Assembly: GCA_034086685.1 (NCBI GenBank)
Contig: JAXDZY010000116.1
Span: 1 to 26,222, forward strand
Direction of reading: 5' to 3'
DNA: 26,222 nucleotides
From: TWA4 sp034086685
GTDB lineage: Bacteria; Bacillota; Clostridia; Lachnospirales; Lachnospiraceae
This document shows positions 16,241 through 24,236 of this stretch, in pieces; position 1 is the stretch's first letter; each line of letters begins with the position of its first letter. The notes under the pieces were generated by a model. The model was not told the DNA's origin. It saw nothing but the letters and a program-made list of their open reading frames with translations, and did not search any database. Position numbers and translations under genes: made by a program.

Positions 16241-17224
16241 TCAGTCTGACAGATGACATGCTGTAAAATGCCCGGGCTCCTTTTCCACCAGAGGCGGTTC
16301 TGTCTGACTGCACTCCGGTCTGGCATAAGGACATCTCGTGTGAAAACGGCATCCGGAGGGAACATTCATGGGGCTGGGCAGATCTCCCTCGATAATTTTT
16401 CTTCTGGAATTACGTGCCGTTTTAGGGTCTGCCACGGGAATCGCCGATAAAAGTGCTTCTGTATAAGGATGCAGAGGATTATCATAAAGCGTATCGCTGT
16501 CTGCAATTTCCACAATTTTACCCAGATACATAACTCCGATCCGCGTGGAAATATGCCGCACCATGGACAGGTCATGAGCAACAAAAAGATAGGTCAGTCC
16601 CAGCTCCTGCTGCAGATCCTCCAGCATATTCACTACCTGCGCCTGAATGGAAACATCCAGAGCGGAAATGGGCTCGTCACATAACAGAAACTCGGGTTTT
16701 ACCGCCAGTGCCCGCGCAATTCCGATGCGCTGTCTCTGACCGCCGGAAAATTCATAAGCGTACTTGTACATATCATCCGCTTTCATTCCGACTTTTTCCA
16801 GAAGTTCCACGATCTGCTCATCGATTACATTTCTCGGCTCACTGCTGTACAGGGACATGGGTTCACGGATAATTTCCTCCACATTATGATGAGGATCCAG
16901 AGCAGAGTAAGGATCCTGGAAAATAATCTGCATTCTCTTATGAAAAGGCTTCAGAGCCGCTCCTTTCAGCGCCGTGATATCCTCTCCATCAAAAAGAATC
17001 TGACCGCCTGTAGGGTCATACATACGGATCAGCGTTCTTCCCAGAGTCGATTTTCCGCAGCCGGATTCTCCCACCAGACCGAAAGTTTCTCCTTTTCGGA
17101 TCTGAAAAGTAATCCCGTCAACCGCTTTTACCGCATTCTTTTTTCTGCCGAAAAAATCTTTTACAAGGAAATGCTTCTGAAGATCTTTTGTTTCCAGCAA
17201 AATCTTCTCATTATTATCTGCCAT
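16241..17224 (-). CDS. oppF: Oligopeptide ABC importer ATPase OppF-type
   Basis: A 327-residue ATPase. Walker A GESGCGKST is at 52-60, the signature EFSGGQRQRIGIARAL in the middle, Walker B FLLCDEP after it, and the OppDF C-terminal region with GCRFHTRCPYARPEC. It is the second of two nucleotide-binding subunits driving peptide import with OppD. It overlaps oppD by 11 bp, and its site AAGGAGG lies within the oppD end, so translation is coupled. Dpp or other peptide/nickel transporters of this family cannot be excluded from sequence alone. An intrinsic terminator follows. Confidence 0.9.
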   Translation of the reverse strand: MADNNEKILLETKDLQKHFLVKDFFGRKKNAVKAVDGITFQIRKGETFGLVGESGCGKSTLGRTLIRMYDPTGGQILFDGEDITALKGAALKPFHKRMQIIFQDPYSALDPHHNVEEIIREPMSLYSSEPRNVIDEQIVELLEKVGMKADDMYKYAYEFSGGQRQRIGIARALAVKPEFLLCDEPISALDVSIQAQVVNMLEDLQQELGLTYLFVAHDLSMVRHISTRIGVMYLGKIVEIADSDTLYDNPLHPYTEALLSAIPVADPKTARNSRRKIIEGDLPSPMNVPSGCRFHTRCPYARPECSQTEPPLVEKEPGHFTACHLSD

Positions 17225-18293
17225 CTGTCATTTCCTCCTTTGTCATGTAAACTTTACTGCTCTTTTCTGCAGCTGCTTTTTCATCCAGCCGATCCAGTTC
17301 TTCTCCGGTAAATACGCACATGGCACGCTGGGTTTGAGTATACTGCCGGTATTCGGGGATTGCCTTTCTGCACCTGTCACAGGCATATTTGCATCTTTCG
17401 GCAAAGGGACATCCCTCCGGAGGATCGATCAGTGAAGGAGCCATGCCGGGAATAGCCTCCAGACGTTCTCTCACACCTGTAGCGGGCTGGGGAATCGCAT
17501 GCAGAAGCGCTCTGGTATACGGATGCTTCGGTTCATAAAAAATCTCATCCGTCAGACCTTCTTCCATGATCAGCCCGCCGTACATAACAGAAATCCGTTT
17601 GCTCAGGCTGGCTACAACGCCCAGATCATGGGTGATCAGCACAATACTCATCTTTTCCTCCTCCTGAAGCTGTTTTAACAGCTCCAGAATCTGTGCCTGA
17701 ATCGTTACGTCCAGTGCCGTTGTGGGCTCATCGGCAATAAGAAGCTTCGGTTTGCAGCATAAGGCCATGGCAATAAGCACACGCTGGCGCATTCCGCCTG
17801 AAAATTCATGAGGATACTGATTCAGACGGCTTTCAGGTGACGGAATCCCCACCTTTCTCAAAGCCTCAATTGCCTCTGCTTTCGCTTCTTTCCTTCCAAG
17901 TCCCCGATGACGCATGAGCACCTCTGTCAGATGGGAACCGATTTTCTTCAGAGGATTCAGTGCAGTCATTGGATCCTGGAAAATCATGGCAAAATCTTTT
18001 CCGCGCATTTTCCGTCTTTCATCATAGGAAAGAGATAACAGATCCTTTCCCATATACTCCAGCCGATCTGCAGTTGTGACTGCATTTTCAGGCAGAAGTC
18101 CCATGATGGACTTCATCAGCACACTTTTTCCGCTTCCGGATTCTCCCACGACGGCAAGAATATCCCCGTCATCCACATGAATACCTGCACCACGAACCGC
18201 ACCTACTTTTGTCTTATGGATTGTGAAGGTCGTCTTCAGATTTTCTACTGTCAGCAGACGTTCTCCCGTCTGTGTTATCATTTTTTCAGCCAT
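17214..18293 (-). CDS. oppD: Oligopeptide ABC importer ATPase OppD-type
   Basis: A 359-residue ATPase. Walker A GESGSGKS is at 50-57, the signature EFSGGMRQRVLIAMAL, Walker B LLIADEPTTALDV. The C-terminal peptide-transporter region carries a Cys cluster (GCPFAERCKYACDRC) seen in OppD/DppD proteins, where it is associated with an iron-sulfur cluster. It lies 14 bp after oppC with a GGAGGAGG site. It forms the cytosolic heterodimer with OppF. Confidence 0.9.
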   Translation of the reverse strand: MAEKMITQTGERLLTVENLKTTFTIHKTKVGAVRGAGIHVDDGDILAVVGESGSGKSVLMKSIMGLLPENAVTTADRLEYMGKDLLSLSYDERRKMRGKDFAMIFQDPMTALNPLKKIGSHLTEVLMRHRGLGRKEAKAEAIEALRKVGIPSPESRLNQYPHEFSGGMRQRVLIAMALCCKPKLLIADEPTTALDVTIQAQILELLKQLQEEEKMSIVLITHDLGVVASLSKRISVMYGGLIMEEGLTDEIFYEPKHPYTRALLHAIPQPATGVRERLEAIPGMAPSLIDPPEGCPFAERCKYACDRCRKAIPEYRQYTQTQRAMCVFTGEELDRLDEKAAAEKSSKVYMTKEEMTDGR

Positions 18294-18307
18294 CTCTGCG
18301 CCTCCTC

Positions 18308-19180
18308 CTAATCCTTTTCACCGGACATGATCCTTGGCTCCACAAATATGCGGAGCAGATTGCCCAGTTTATTAAAAGCAAAAATTGTCAGTACAATAAG
18401 AAGTCCCGGTAAAATCGCCATATAAATTGCATTCTGCATATTTCCCTGTGCGTTCTGAAGCAGACTGCCCCAGGAAGACATGGGCTGCTGTATACCCAGC
18501 CCCAGGAAGCTGAGGGAAGACTCCGTCATGATCGCATTGGCAATCCCGGTGGAAGAAGCAATAATGATAGTGGGCAGAACCGCCGGCACAATATGCTTCA
18601 GTATGATTTTGTAACCGGGAACTCCCACGAATTTCGCATACATAACGTATTCCCGCTCTTTCAGGGACAGAGTTTCCGCCCGCACCAGACGGGCAATTTC
18701 CATCCATGTAAAAAATCCGATTACGATGATGATTGATTTCAGACCACGCTTCAGGAACAGACTGATTACAGTTACCAGTACCATCCAGGGAATGGAAGAC
18801 ATGATATCCACGATACGCATGAGAACACTGTCCACCAGTCCGCCGCAATAACCTGAAATAGTTCCCACAATTACACCCACGCAGACACATGTCAGCATAG
18901 CCAGAAAACCTACCAGCAGAGAAACCCGTCCGCCATATATAACGCGCGCCAGATAGTCCCTGCCGATTTCATCTGTTCCGAATGGATGCTCCCATGAAGG
19001 CGGCTGCAGCATATTACGTACATCAGTTGCATTGGGATCCAGCGGCAGCAGGGGAGCCGCCAGTGATAATATGATAATAACAGCCAGAAAAATAAGAGAC
19101 GCAATTGCCAGCTTGTCATGTTTCAGTGCACTTATTACATTTTCGATACGTCTTTTCTGTTCTTTTTTGTTTTTTGCCAT
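18308..19180 (-). CDS. oppC: Oligopeptide ABC importer permease OppC-type
   Basis: A 290-residue inner-membrane permease. A short basic N-terminus and one membrane helix are followed by PLDPNATDVRNMLQPPSWEHPFGTDEIGRD, the sequence block typical of OppC/DppC, then five further helices and the ATPase-contact EAA loop around KFVGVPGYKIILKHIVPAVLP. ATG is chosen with GGGGTGAT upstream; a GTG directly before it (19183) is the alternative. The gap to oppB is 6 bp. Confidence 0.9.
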   Translation of the reverse strand: MAKNKKEQKRRIENVISALKHDKLAIASLIFLAVIIILSLAAPLLPLDPNATDVRNMLQPPSWEHPFGTDEIGRDYLARVIYGGRVSLLVGFLAMLTCVCVGVIVGTISGYCGGLVDSVLMRIVDIMSSIPWMVLVTVISLFLKRGLKSIIIVIGFFTWMEIARLVRAETLSLKEREYVMYAKFVGVPGYKIILKHIVPAVLPTIIIASSTGIANAIMTESSLSFLGLGIQQPMSSWGSLLQNAQGNMQNAIYMAILPGLLIVLTIFAFNKLGNLLRIFVEPRIMSGEKD

Positions 19181-19186
19181 CACACA

Positions 19187-20140
19187 TCACCCCAAATCCT
19201 TAATTCTCGGATCTGTCAGACAATACAGAATATCCGACAGCAGATTACCCAGGATTACCAGTGTGGAGGACAGTACAAGAACCACCATGACAATGGGATA
19301 ATCCATCCCCTGGATTGCCTTGACAAAATATGGACCTACACCCGGCCACCCGAAAATCGTTTCCGTAATAATCGCACCTGTTACCAGCATGGGAAGTGCC
19401 ATACCAAGCTTGGTAATAATGGGCAGCAGTACATTTTTACATACGTGTTTGAACATGATCTCCGACTTTGATGCTCCGAATGCCTGCTGAACCATCACAT
19501 AATCCTCTGAATACTGCGTAATGGTGGAAGAACGGACATACCGCACCGCATCCGGCAGAAAACTCAGAAACAGCACCACAAAAGGCATAATATAATGCTG
19601 CATAAAATCCACTATGGAGCCTTCTTTTCCGATGGTATGCATACCTACGATGGGAAGTACATTCAGTCTGTATCCCAGAAAATAAATAAAAAGCATGGCA
19701 ACCCAGAAGGTAGGAAGTGCGATACCGACTGCAGATAATCCGTCAATCAGCTTATCCACCCACTTATTTTTATGGGAACCGGCCAGAAGCCCCAGCACGA
19801 TTGCCATAACATAAGCCAGCAGGTACGCCGGCAGGATCAGTTTGATGGTATTGGGAATACGTACTGCAAGATCAGCTGCAATACTCTGATGCGTAACGAT
19901 GGAATATCCGAAATTTCCGTTGAGCATGCCATCCAGCCAGCGGATGTACTGTATATACACCGGCTGATCATAACCGTATTTTGCTTTGATCAATGCAACT
20001 GTCTCCGGCGACATATTTGGTGTTGTCATGGCATCAATTGCATCATAGGGGGCCAGATTCATTAAAGTAAAACACAGGATCGTTATGATAAGAACCATTG
20101 GAATGGCAGCCAGTATTCTTTTAATAATGTACTTTGCCAT
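19187..20140 (-). CDS. oppB: Oligopeptide ABC importer permease OppB-type
   Basis: A 317-residue inner-membrane permease beginning MAKYIIKRILAAIPMVLIIT, the characteristic OppB/DppB start. It continues with an external segment containing KYGYDQPVYIQYIRWL and the EAA-type loop near QQAFGASKSEIMFKHVCKNV. It pairs with OppC to form the translocation channel. AGAAGGAG lies 5 nt before ATG. A stem-loop lies between it and oppA. Confidence 0.9.
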   Translation of the reverse strand: MAKYIIKRILAAIPMVLIITILCFTLMNLAPYDAIDAMTTPNMSPETVALIKAKYGYDQPVYIQYIRWLDGMLNGNFGYSIVTHQSIAADLAVRIPNTIKLILPAYLLAYVMAIVLGLLAGSHKNKWVDKLIDGLSAVGIALPTFWVAMLFIYFLGYRLNVLPIVGMHTIGKEGSIVDFMQHYIMPFVVLFLSFLPDAVRYVRSSTITQYSEDYVMVQQAFGASKSEIMFKHVCKNVLLPIITKLGMALPMLVTGAIITETIFGWPGVGPYFVKAIQGMDYPIVMVVLVLSSTLVILGNLLSDILYCLTDPRIKDLG

Positions 20141-20164
20141 ATTTTTCTCCTTCTAAATAAAACA

Positions 20165-20187
20165 GGGTCTGTTGCAAAAACAGACCC
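20165..20187. promoter_or_regulatory. Intercistronic hairpin between oppA and oppB
   Basis: Perfect 9-bp arms GGGTCTGTT (20165-20173) and AACAGACCC (20179-20187) enclose a 5-nt loop, about 20 bp past the oppA stop. On the minus strand it is followed by TGTTTTATTT, an imperfect T-run. It could be a leaky terminator or an mRNA 3'-end stabiliser giving more binding protein than permease. Confidence 0.6.
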
Positions 20188-20207
20188 CGCCTGCCTAATC
20201 GTCAATC

Positions 20208-21830
20208 CTATTCGCTGAGCGTCAGTTTTGATGTATCTTCAAATGTATATACAGGAACCAGACCTGCTTCTTCCACTCCGCCCACTCTCTTGTTTACAAC
20301 AAGAATGCGGCTGTTTGAAACCAGAGGATAGAAGCATGCTTTCTCCTGCAGTACCTGCTGCAGTTCTTCATAAATAGCATAGCGTTCATTTTCATCGCTT
20401 GTTTCGCGGCCCTTCTGGAACAGTTCGTCGATTTCAGGGAAATCATAGTGCATATAATTGTATGCTCCGCCTGATGCAAACAGAGGAAGGAATGTATCCG
20501 GGTCGATACCCATAATATAACCATTCAGATACATCTGAATATCGGTATCTTCCTTTTCCAGCTGATCAAACATGGCTGTTGAATCCATACCATTCAGTTC
20601 ACAGGTAATACCTGCCTGTGCAAGCTGCTGCTGAATCAGAGCGGCCTGAGTTGACTGTGCGGAATCAGAACCATTGTAGCTTAATTCCACCTTCACATTC
20701 TCGGCACCTGCTTCCTTGAGCAGCTGTTTTGCCTTCTCAATATCTGTTTCATAAGTCTCCACATTTTCTGTATAGAACTGGCTTGTGGGAGGCATGAAGC
20801 TTGTGGGTACCAGATAATTTTCATCACTTAAATAAACAGCATCATCAATATCCTTTTTATTCAGTGCATAGAAAATAGCCTGGCGAACCTTCTGATCCGG
20901 AATCTGTTTCGTATTGATTGCCATATAGCCCACACGGCCTTCACTGTAGATATAGGTTGTCAGGTTATTGCCGTCCAGATCCATCTGATTAACTTCTGAA
21001 GGAGTTGCAACCCATGCATCAACCTCACCGCTCTGAACAGCCATCATTGCTGTATTGGAGTTCTCAATAATGCGGTAAACAAATGTATTAATGCTGGGAG
21101 CACCCAGGAAATATTTATCATTGGCTTCGAATTTTACATAGGAACCTGCAGAATACTCTGTCATCACATAGGGACCTGTACCTACAGGCTTGGTATTGTA
21201 TTCATTATTTTCAAAATCGGTTACATCCTTGTAAACATGTTCCGGCATAATGAATATGTTGCATAACATCTCAAGTGAAGCTGCACTTGCAAAAGGGAAT
21301 GTAAAGGAAACCGTGTAATCGTCCGTCTTTTCGATTGTTACGGCACCCTGATCATATACCAGCTGTGAATATGCCCAGCCTGCATTGTTGGGATCTTCCA
21401 TCGCTTCATAGGTAAATACAACGTCATCTGCTGTAAAAGGTTCCCCATCAGACCATACCACATCCTTGCGAAGGTGGAATGTGTAGGTTTTATTATCTTC
21501 TGATGTGTCAACACTTTCTGCAAGGAACCAGTTGATGCCGTCTGCATTGTACATGCAGAGAGGTGAATAAATCATCTTGATGGTCATCAGACCGAAACGG
21601 TCACTGGTTGTAATAACATTCACATTGGCGCCCGGATCCCCACCGATTGCATATGTAAATGTGCTGTCTGTGCCCTTTTCTCCGACAGCTGCTGTTTCAG
21701 CCTGGCTTCCTGCTGTACCCTGCTGAGTTTCTTCCGCCACAGGATCCTTGCCTCCGCATGCAGTCACGCATCCGACTGTCATTACCGCTGCAAGACCCAG
21801 AGCAAGAATTTTTTTCCATGTTCTGTTCAT
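20208..21830 (-). CDS. oppA: Oligopeptide-binding lipoprotein OppA-type
   Basis: A 540-residue extracytoplasmic solute-binding protein of family 5. A signal peptide (KK, then a hydrophobic stretch) ends in the lipobox VTAC with Cys25 as the likely lipidated residue, followed by a Glu/Gln/Thr linker to about residue 50. The body contains YNADGINWFLAESVD, TFHLRKDVVWSDGEPFTADD and GTGPYVM, typical of peptide/nickel-binding proteins. Length matches the family (500-560). It captures peptides for the OppBCDF importer. First gene of the operon, with its own consensus promoter about 85 bp upstream. Exact ligand is not predictable. Confidence 0.92.
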   Translation of the reverse strand: MNRTWKKILALGLAAVMTVGCVTACGGKDPVAEETQQGTAGSQAETAAVGEKGTDSTFTYAIGGDPGANVNVITTSDRFGLMTIKMIYSPLCMYNADGINWFLAESVDTSEDNKTYTFHLRKDVVWSDGEPFTADDVVFTYEAMEDPNNAGWAYSQLVYDQGAVTIEKTDDYTVSFTFPFASAASLEMLCNIFIMPEHVYKDVTDFENNEYNTKPVGTGPYVMTEYSAGSYVKFEANDKYFLGAPSINTFVYRIIENSNTAMMAVQSGEVDAWVATPSEVNQMDLDGNNLTTYIYSEGRVGYMAINTKQIPDQKVRQAIFYALNKKDIDDAVYLSDENYLVPTSFMPPTSQFYTENVETYETDIEKAKQLLKEAGAENVKVELSYNGSDSAQSTQAALIQQQLAQAGITCELNGMDSTAMFDQLEKEDTDIQMYLNGYIMGIDPDTFLPLFASGGAYNYMHYDFPEIDELFQKGRETSDENERYAIYEELQQVLQEKACFYPLVSNSRILVVNKRVGGVEEAGLVPVYTFEDTSKLTLSE

Positions 21831-21914
21831 AATCTTACCTCCTGATTTTTCTGGATAATTGATAATAAAAGACTCACGTCCTATATAACATAATTCATAA
21901 ATATTTTTTATATC

Positions 21915-21943
21915 ATAATACTCTAATTGGTTATAATTGTCAA
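21915..21943 (-). promoter_or_regulatory. Promoter of the opp operon
   Basis: Minus strand -35 TTGACA (21938-21943), an exact 17-bp spacer and -10 TATTAT (21915-21920), 85 bp upstream of the oppA ATG. A 6-bp dyad CTTATA/TATAAG (21956-21972) lies just upstream of the -35. Confidence 0.8.
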
Positions 21944-21996
21944 TTATTGATTTAGCTTATACCAGTTATAAGTACACTTTATAGCTGATATCCACT

Positions 21997-22014
21997 GTGA
22001 AAAGTCATTTTCAC
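21997..22014. promoter_or_regulatory. Dyad upstream of the opp promoter (candidate operator)
   Basis: Perfect 7-bp arms GTGAAAA (21997-22003) and TTTTCAC (22008-22014) around GTCA, 54 bp upstream of the -35. The left half, read as CTGTGAAAAGT, recurs at 23459-23469 beside the cyuA promoter. A second inverted repeat, TTTATGC/GCATAAA (22020-22043), lies next to it. The remaining sequence up to the cyuA stop holds no gene and no clear terminator for cyuA. Confidence 0.4.
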
Positions 22015-22090
22015 CAATATTTATGCTGAACCTCCTGCATAAACCGTCAATTCTACAATCAGAGTTATATTCGGAAATTACTTCATGATC

Positions 22091-23380
22091 CTACTGCCGG
22101 TCAATATCTACCTGATCAATCATAATATTGAGAATCTGTTTATCAGTATCCTTCATGCCCACACGTCCGATATATCCGACACTTCTGATCGTTCCCTCCA
22201 CATCATTCTGGACAATCCCCTCACCCGGCTGAAACCAGCGATGCTTATGCCCCAGAAAATGTCCCAGAATCGCTGCATCTACTGCGGAAGCAATCTTGGC
22301 GGCACAGGAAGATTTTGCACCGTCACAGACGATTCCGCCTACATTTCCGATTGTATTTACAATCGTAGCGGAAATTTCATCATAACCTCCGCCGTACAGA
22401 TATGTAATTGCCGCGCCGCTGCCGCAGGCAGCACTGACAGCACCGCAGTAGGCAGAAAGGCTTCCGATGTACTTTTTCTGATGGATTGCCACCAGATTGC
22501 TGACAACCAGCGCCCGGTACAGCTTTTCCTGCGAACAGAAAAGCGACTTTGCAAATTCAATCACCGGCAGTGATACGGTCATTCCCTGATTTCCGCTTCC
22601 GGAATTGATCACCACAGGCATGGAACAGCCGCCCATCCGCGCATCGGAACCTGCCGCTGCTCTTGCTTTTGCACGGATCTTTACATCATCGCCGTACACC
22701 TGCAGAAGAGTCCGACCAATCTGAGCACCGTAAGGATGCATCAGCCCCTCATCGGCAATGGCGGAATTCATGGTGATCTGCCGATCCAGAACATCTTTTA
22801 TATCTTCAATATTGACTGTGTCGGCAAATTCCAGAATATCCTTAACATTCAGCAGGGACTTGTCCACGTAATCGCTGGATTCCTCGCTGGCAGCAGTCTC
22901 ATACAGCACCTTTCCATCCCTGACAATCCGCGTAATATAAGTATGTCGGTTGATAATGGTCACTTCCGCATAGTGATCATCTTTTCTGACCGTAGCTACA
23001 ATATAAAGATTAGCTACATCTTCCTGAAGTGTACAGGTGCAGTACCCCGCACCTGCCAGTTCACGTGTTCTTTCAATATGCTCCTGCGTCACTGATTCCA
23101 GTACCTCCAGCTCACGGGAAGCATCGCCTCCAACGATTCCGAGAATCGCAGCTACATCAATTCCCTTCAGACCACCGGAATTAGGCACGGTAACGCCTTT
23201 GACATTCTTGATAATATTGCCGCTGCAGCGCATATCCACATGATCCGGAAAACATCCCAGCACATCTCTGGCTTTTGCAGCCGCATAAGCAATGGCAATA
23301 GGTTCCGTACATCCCAGCGCAGGCACCAGTTCATTTTTCAGAATCTGAACGTAATTATCATATAATTTCCTATCCAACAT
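22091..23380 (-). CDS. cyuA: CyuA-type L-cysteine desulfidase (UPF0597 family)
   Basis: A 429-residue cytosolic protein of the UPF0597/CyuA (formerly YhaM) family, related to the alpha domain of iron-sulfur serine dehydratases. Known members break L-cysteine into pyruvate, ammonia and sulfide using an oxygen-labile [4Fe-4S] cluster. ELVPALGCTEPIAIAYAAAKA near residue 17-37 carries the conserved Cys24. Later conserved segments are GGCSMPVVINSGSGNQG, LSAYCGAVSAACGSGAA and GGIVCDGAKSSCAAK, supplying further Cys for the cluster. Length is normal. ATG has AGAGGT upstream. It is divergent from a GntR regulator and reads toward oppA with no obvious terminator between. Some family members may act on serine or other amino acids instead. 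Confidence 0.88.
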   Translation of the reverse strand: MLDRKLYDNYVQILKNELVPALGCTEPIAIAYAAAKARDVLGCFPDHVDMRCSGNIIKNVKGVTVPNSGGLKGIDVAAILGIVGGDASRELEVLESVTQEHIERTRELAGAGYCTCTLQEDVANLYIVATVRKDDHYAEVTIINRHTYITRIVRDGKVLYETAASEESSDYVDKSLLNVKDILEFADTVNIEDIKDVLDRQITMNSAIADEGLMHPYGAQIGRTLLQVYGDDVKIRAKARAAAGSDARMGGCSMPVVINSGSGNQGMTVSLPVIEFAKSLFCSQEKLYRALVVSNLVAIHQKKYIGSLSAYCGAVSAACGSGAAITYLYGGGYDEISATIVNTIGNVGGIVCDGAKSSCAAKIASAVDAAILGHFLGHKHRWFQPGEGIVQNDVEGTIRSVGYIGRVGMKDTDKQILNIMIDQVDIDRQ

Positions 23381-23422
23381 CGTGATACCTCTTCTGATTC
23401 TCTTTTAATCATTCATATCACT

Positions 23423-23443
23423 AATCATATCACTGATATGATT
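23423..23443. promoter_or_regulatory. Perfect dyad over the cyuA -10 (candidate GntR operator)
   Basis: Arms AATCATATCA (23423-23432) and TGATATGATT (23434-23443) are exact reverse complements around a single C. The nonamer CATATCACT also occurs 13 bp to the left (23413-23421). The position over the -10 element fits a repressor site, and the divergent GntR/FCD gene is the natural candidate protein. Binding is inferred. Confidence 0.55.
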
Positions 23444-23452
23444 TATAATCAA
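23424..23452 (-). promoter_or_regulatory. Promoter of cyuA
   Basis: Minus strand -35 TTGATT (23447-23452), a 17-bp spacer and -10 TATGAT (23424-23429), 44 bp upstream of the cyuA ATG. A perfect dyad covers the -10 and part of the spacer. Confidence 0.65.
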
Positions 23453-23457
23453 CCATA

Positions 23458-23485
23458 TCTGTGAAAAGTTCGGAATTTTCCACAG
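23458..23485. promoter_or_regulatory. Imperfect inverted repeat in the cyuA-gntR intergenic region
   Basis: CTGTGAAAA and TTTTCCACAG form an inverted repeat with one bulge, just upstream of the cyuA -35. Its left half, CTGTGAAAAGT, matches the left half of the dyad at 21996 upstream of oppA. Confidence 0.4.
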
Positions 23486-23533
23486 TTTGTCCGACCCATG
23501 CAGGTGGCTGTTATCTGCAGAAATTTTATTACT

Positions 23534-23572
23534 GACAGGTACTGTCCAAATCCTCTCTATCTGTGCTATACT
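23534..23572 (+). promoter_or_regulatory. Candidate gntR promoter with overlapping dyad
   Basis: Plus strand -10 TATACT (23567-23572) with a TG just upstream, an 18-bp spacer and a weak -35 TGTCCA (23543-23548). A dyad GACAG-GTA-CTGTC (23534-23546) overlaps the -35 and could serve autoregulation. Confidence 0.4.
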
Positions 23573-23609
23573 GAATGAAACAGAATCCAGCACATGAAAG
23601 GATCGATTC

Positions 23610-24236
23610 ATGAAAACGAAAGAAAGTCTTAAAAATCAGATATATAATGCCATCCTGAACGGAATATTGTCCGGTGAATTCAAACCGGAGCAGATACTCA
23701 CAGAACGGGAACTGGTGGATAAATACGGATGCAGCAAAGCTCCTGTACGGGAAGCCCTTCTGACACTCTGCAATGATGATATTCTGCGGAGTTTTCCCCG
23801 CTACGGATATGAAATTGTCCGCCTGACCAGCGAACATGTTGAAGAGATTCTGGATTACCGCCTGATTCTCGAAACAGGATATCTCAGAAGAAGCTATCAG
23901 ACCCTGACAAAGCTTCAGCTCAATGAGCTGAAGCAGATTGCAGACCGCTGCCTGATGCCGGAAGCCGATGTATGGGAACACTGGGAAGCCAACACCGACT
24001 TCCATCTGACTCTCATATCATTTTCCCGCAACCGCTACGCCTGTGAACAGCTGAAAAAATCCATGTCCATCCTGAAACGGGCCTATGCCCAGTTTTACTG
24101 GCAGACATGGAATCAGTCTATTACTTCCATTGATGTACAGCATCATTATCCCATTATTGAAAGCCTGGAAAATAAAGATATTGAACAGGCTGTCAATCTG
24201 CTGGAGCAGGACCTGAAAGATTTCTGCTTTTATTGA
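23610..24236 (+). CDS. GntR-family transcriptional regulator (FCD/FadR type)
   Basis: A 208-residue DNA-binding protein. The N-terminal winged helix-turn-helix (about 5-70) has LTERELVDKYGCSKAPVREAL at 30-50, the classic GntR recognition helix with the PVREAL motif. The all-helical C-terminal FCD effector domain (about 75-200) has D130xxH (TDFH) and a later HH (178-179), in positions that bind a metal and a small carboxylate ligand in this family. ATG has AAAGGA upstream. Divergent from cyuA across 229 bp rich in dyads, so it likely controls cyuA and perhaps the opp operon. The ligand is unknown; cysteine or a related acid would fit the context. Its last 44 bp overlap the convergent hydrolase gene. 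Confidence 0.9.
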   Translation: MKTKESLKNQIYNAILNGILSGEFKPEQILTERELVDKYGCSKAPVREALLTLCNDDILRSFPRYGYEIVRLTSEHVEEILDYRLILETGYLRRSYQTLTKLQLNELKQIADRCLMPEADVWEHWEANTDFHLTLISFSRNRYACEQLKKSMSILKRAYAQFYWQTWNQSITSIDVQHHYPIIESLENKDIEQAVNLLEQDLKDFCFY

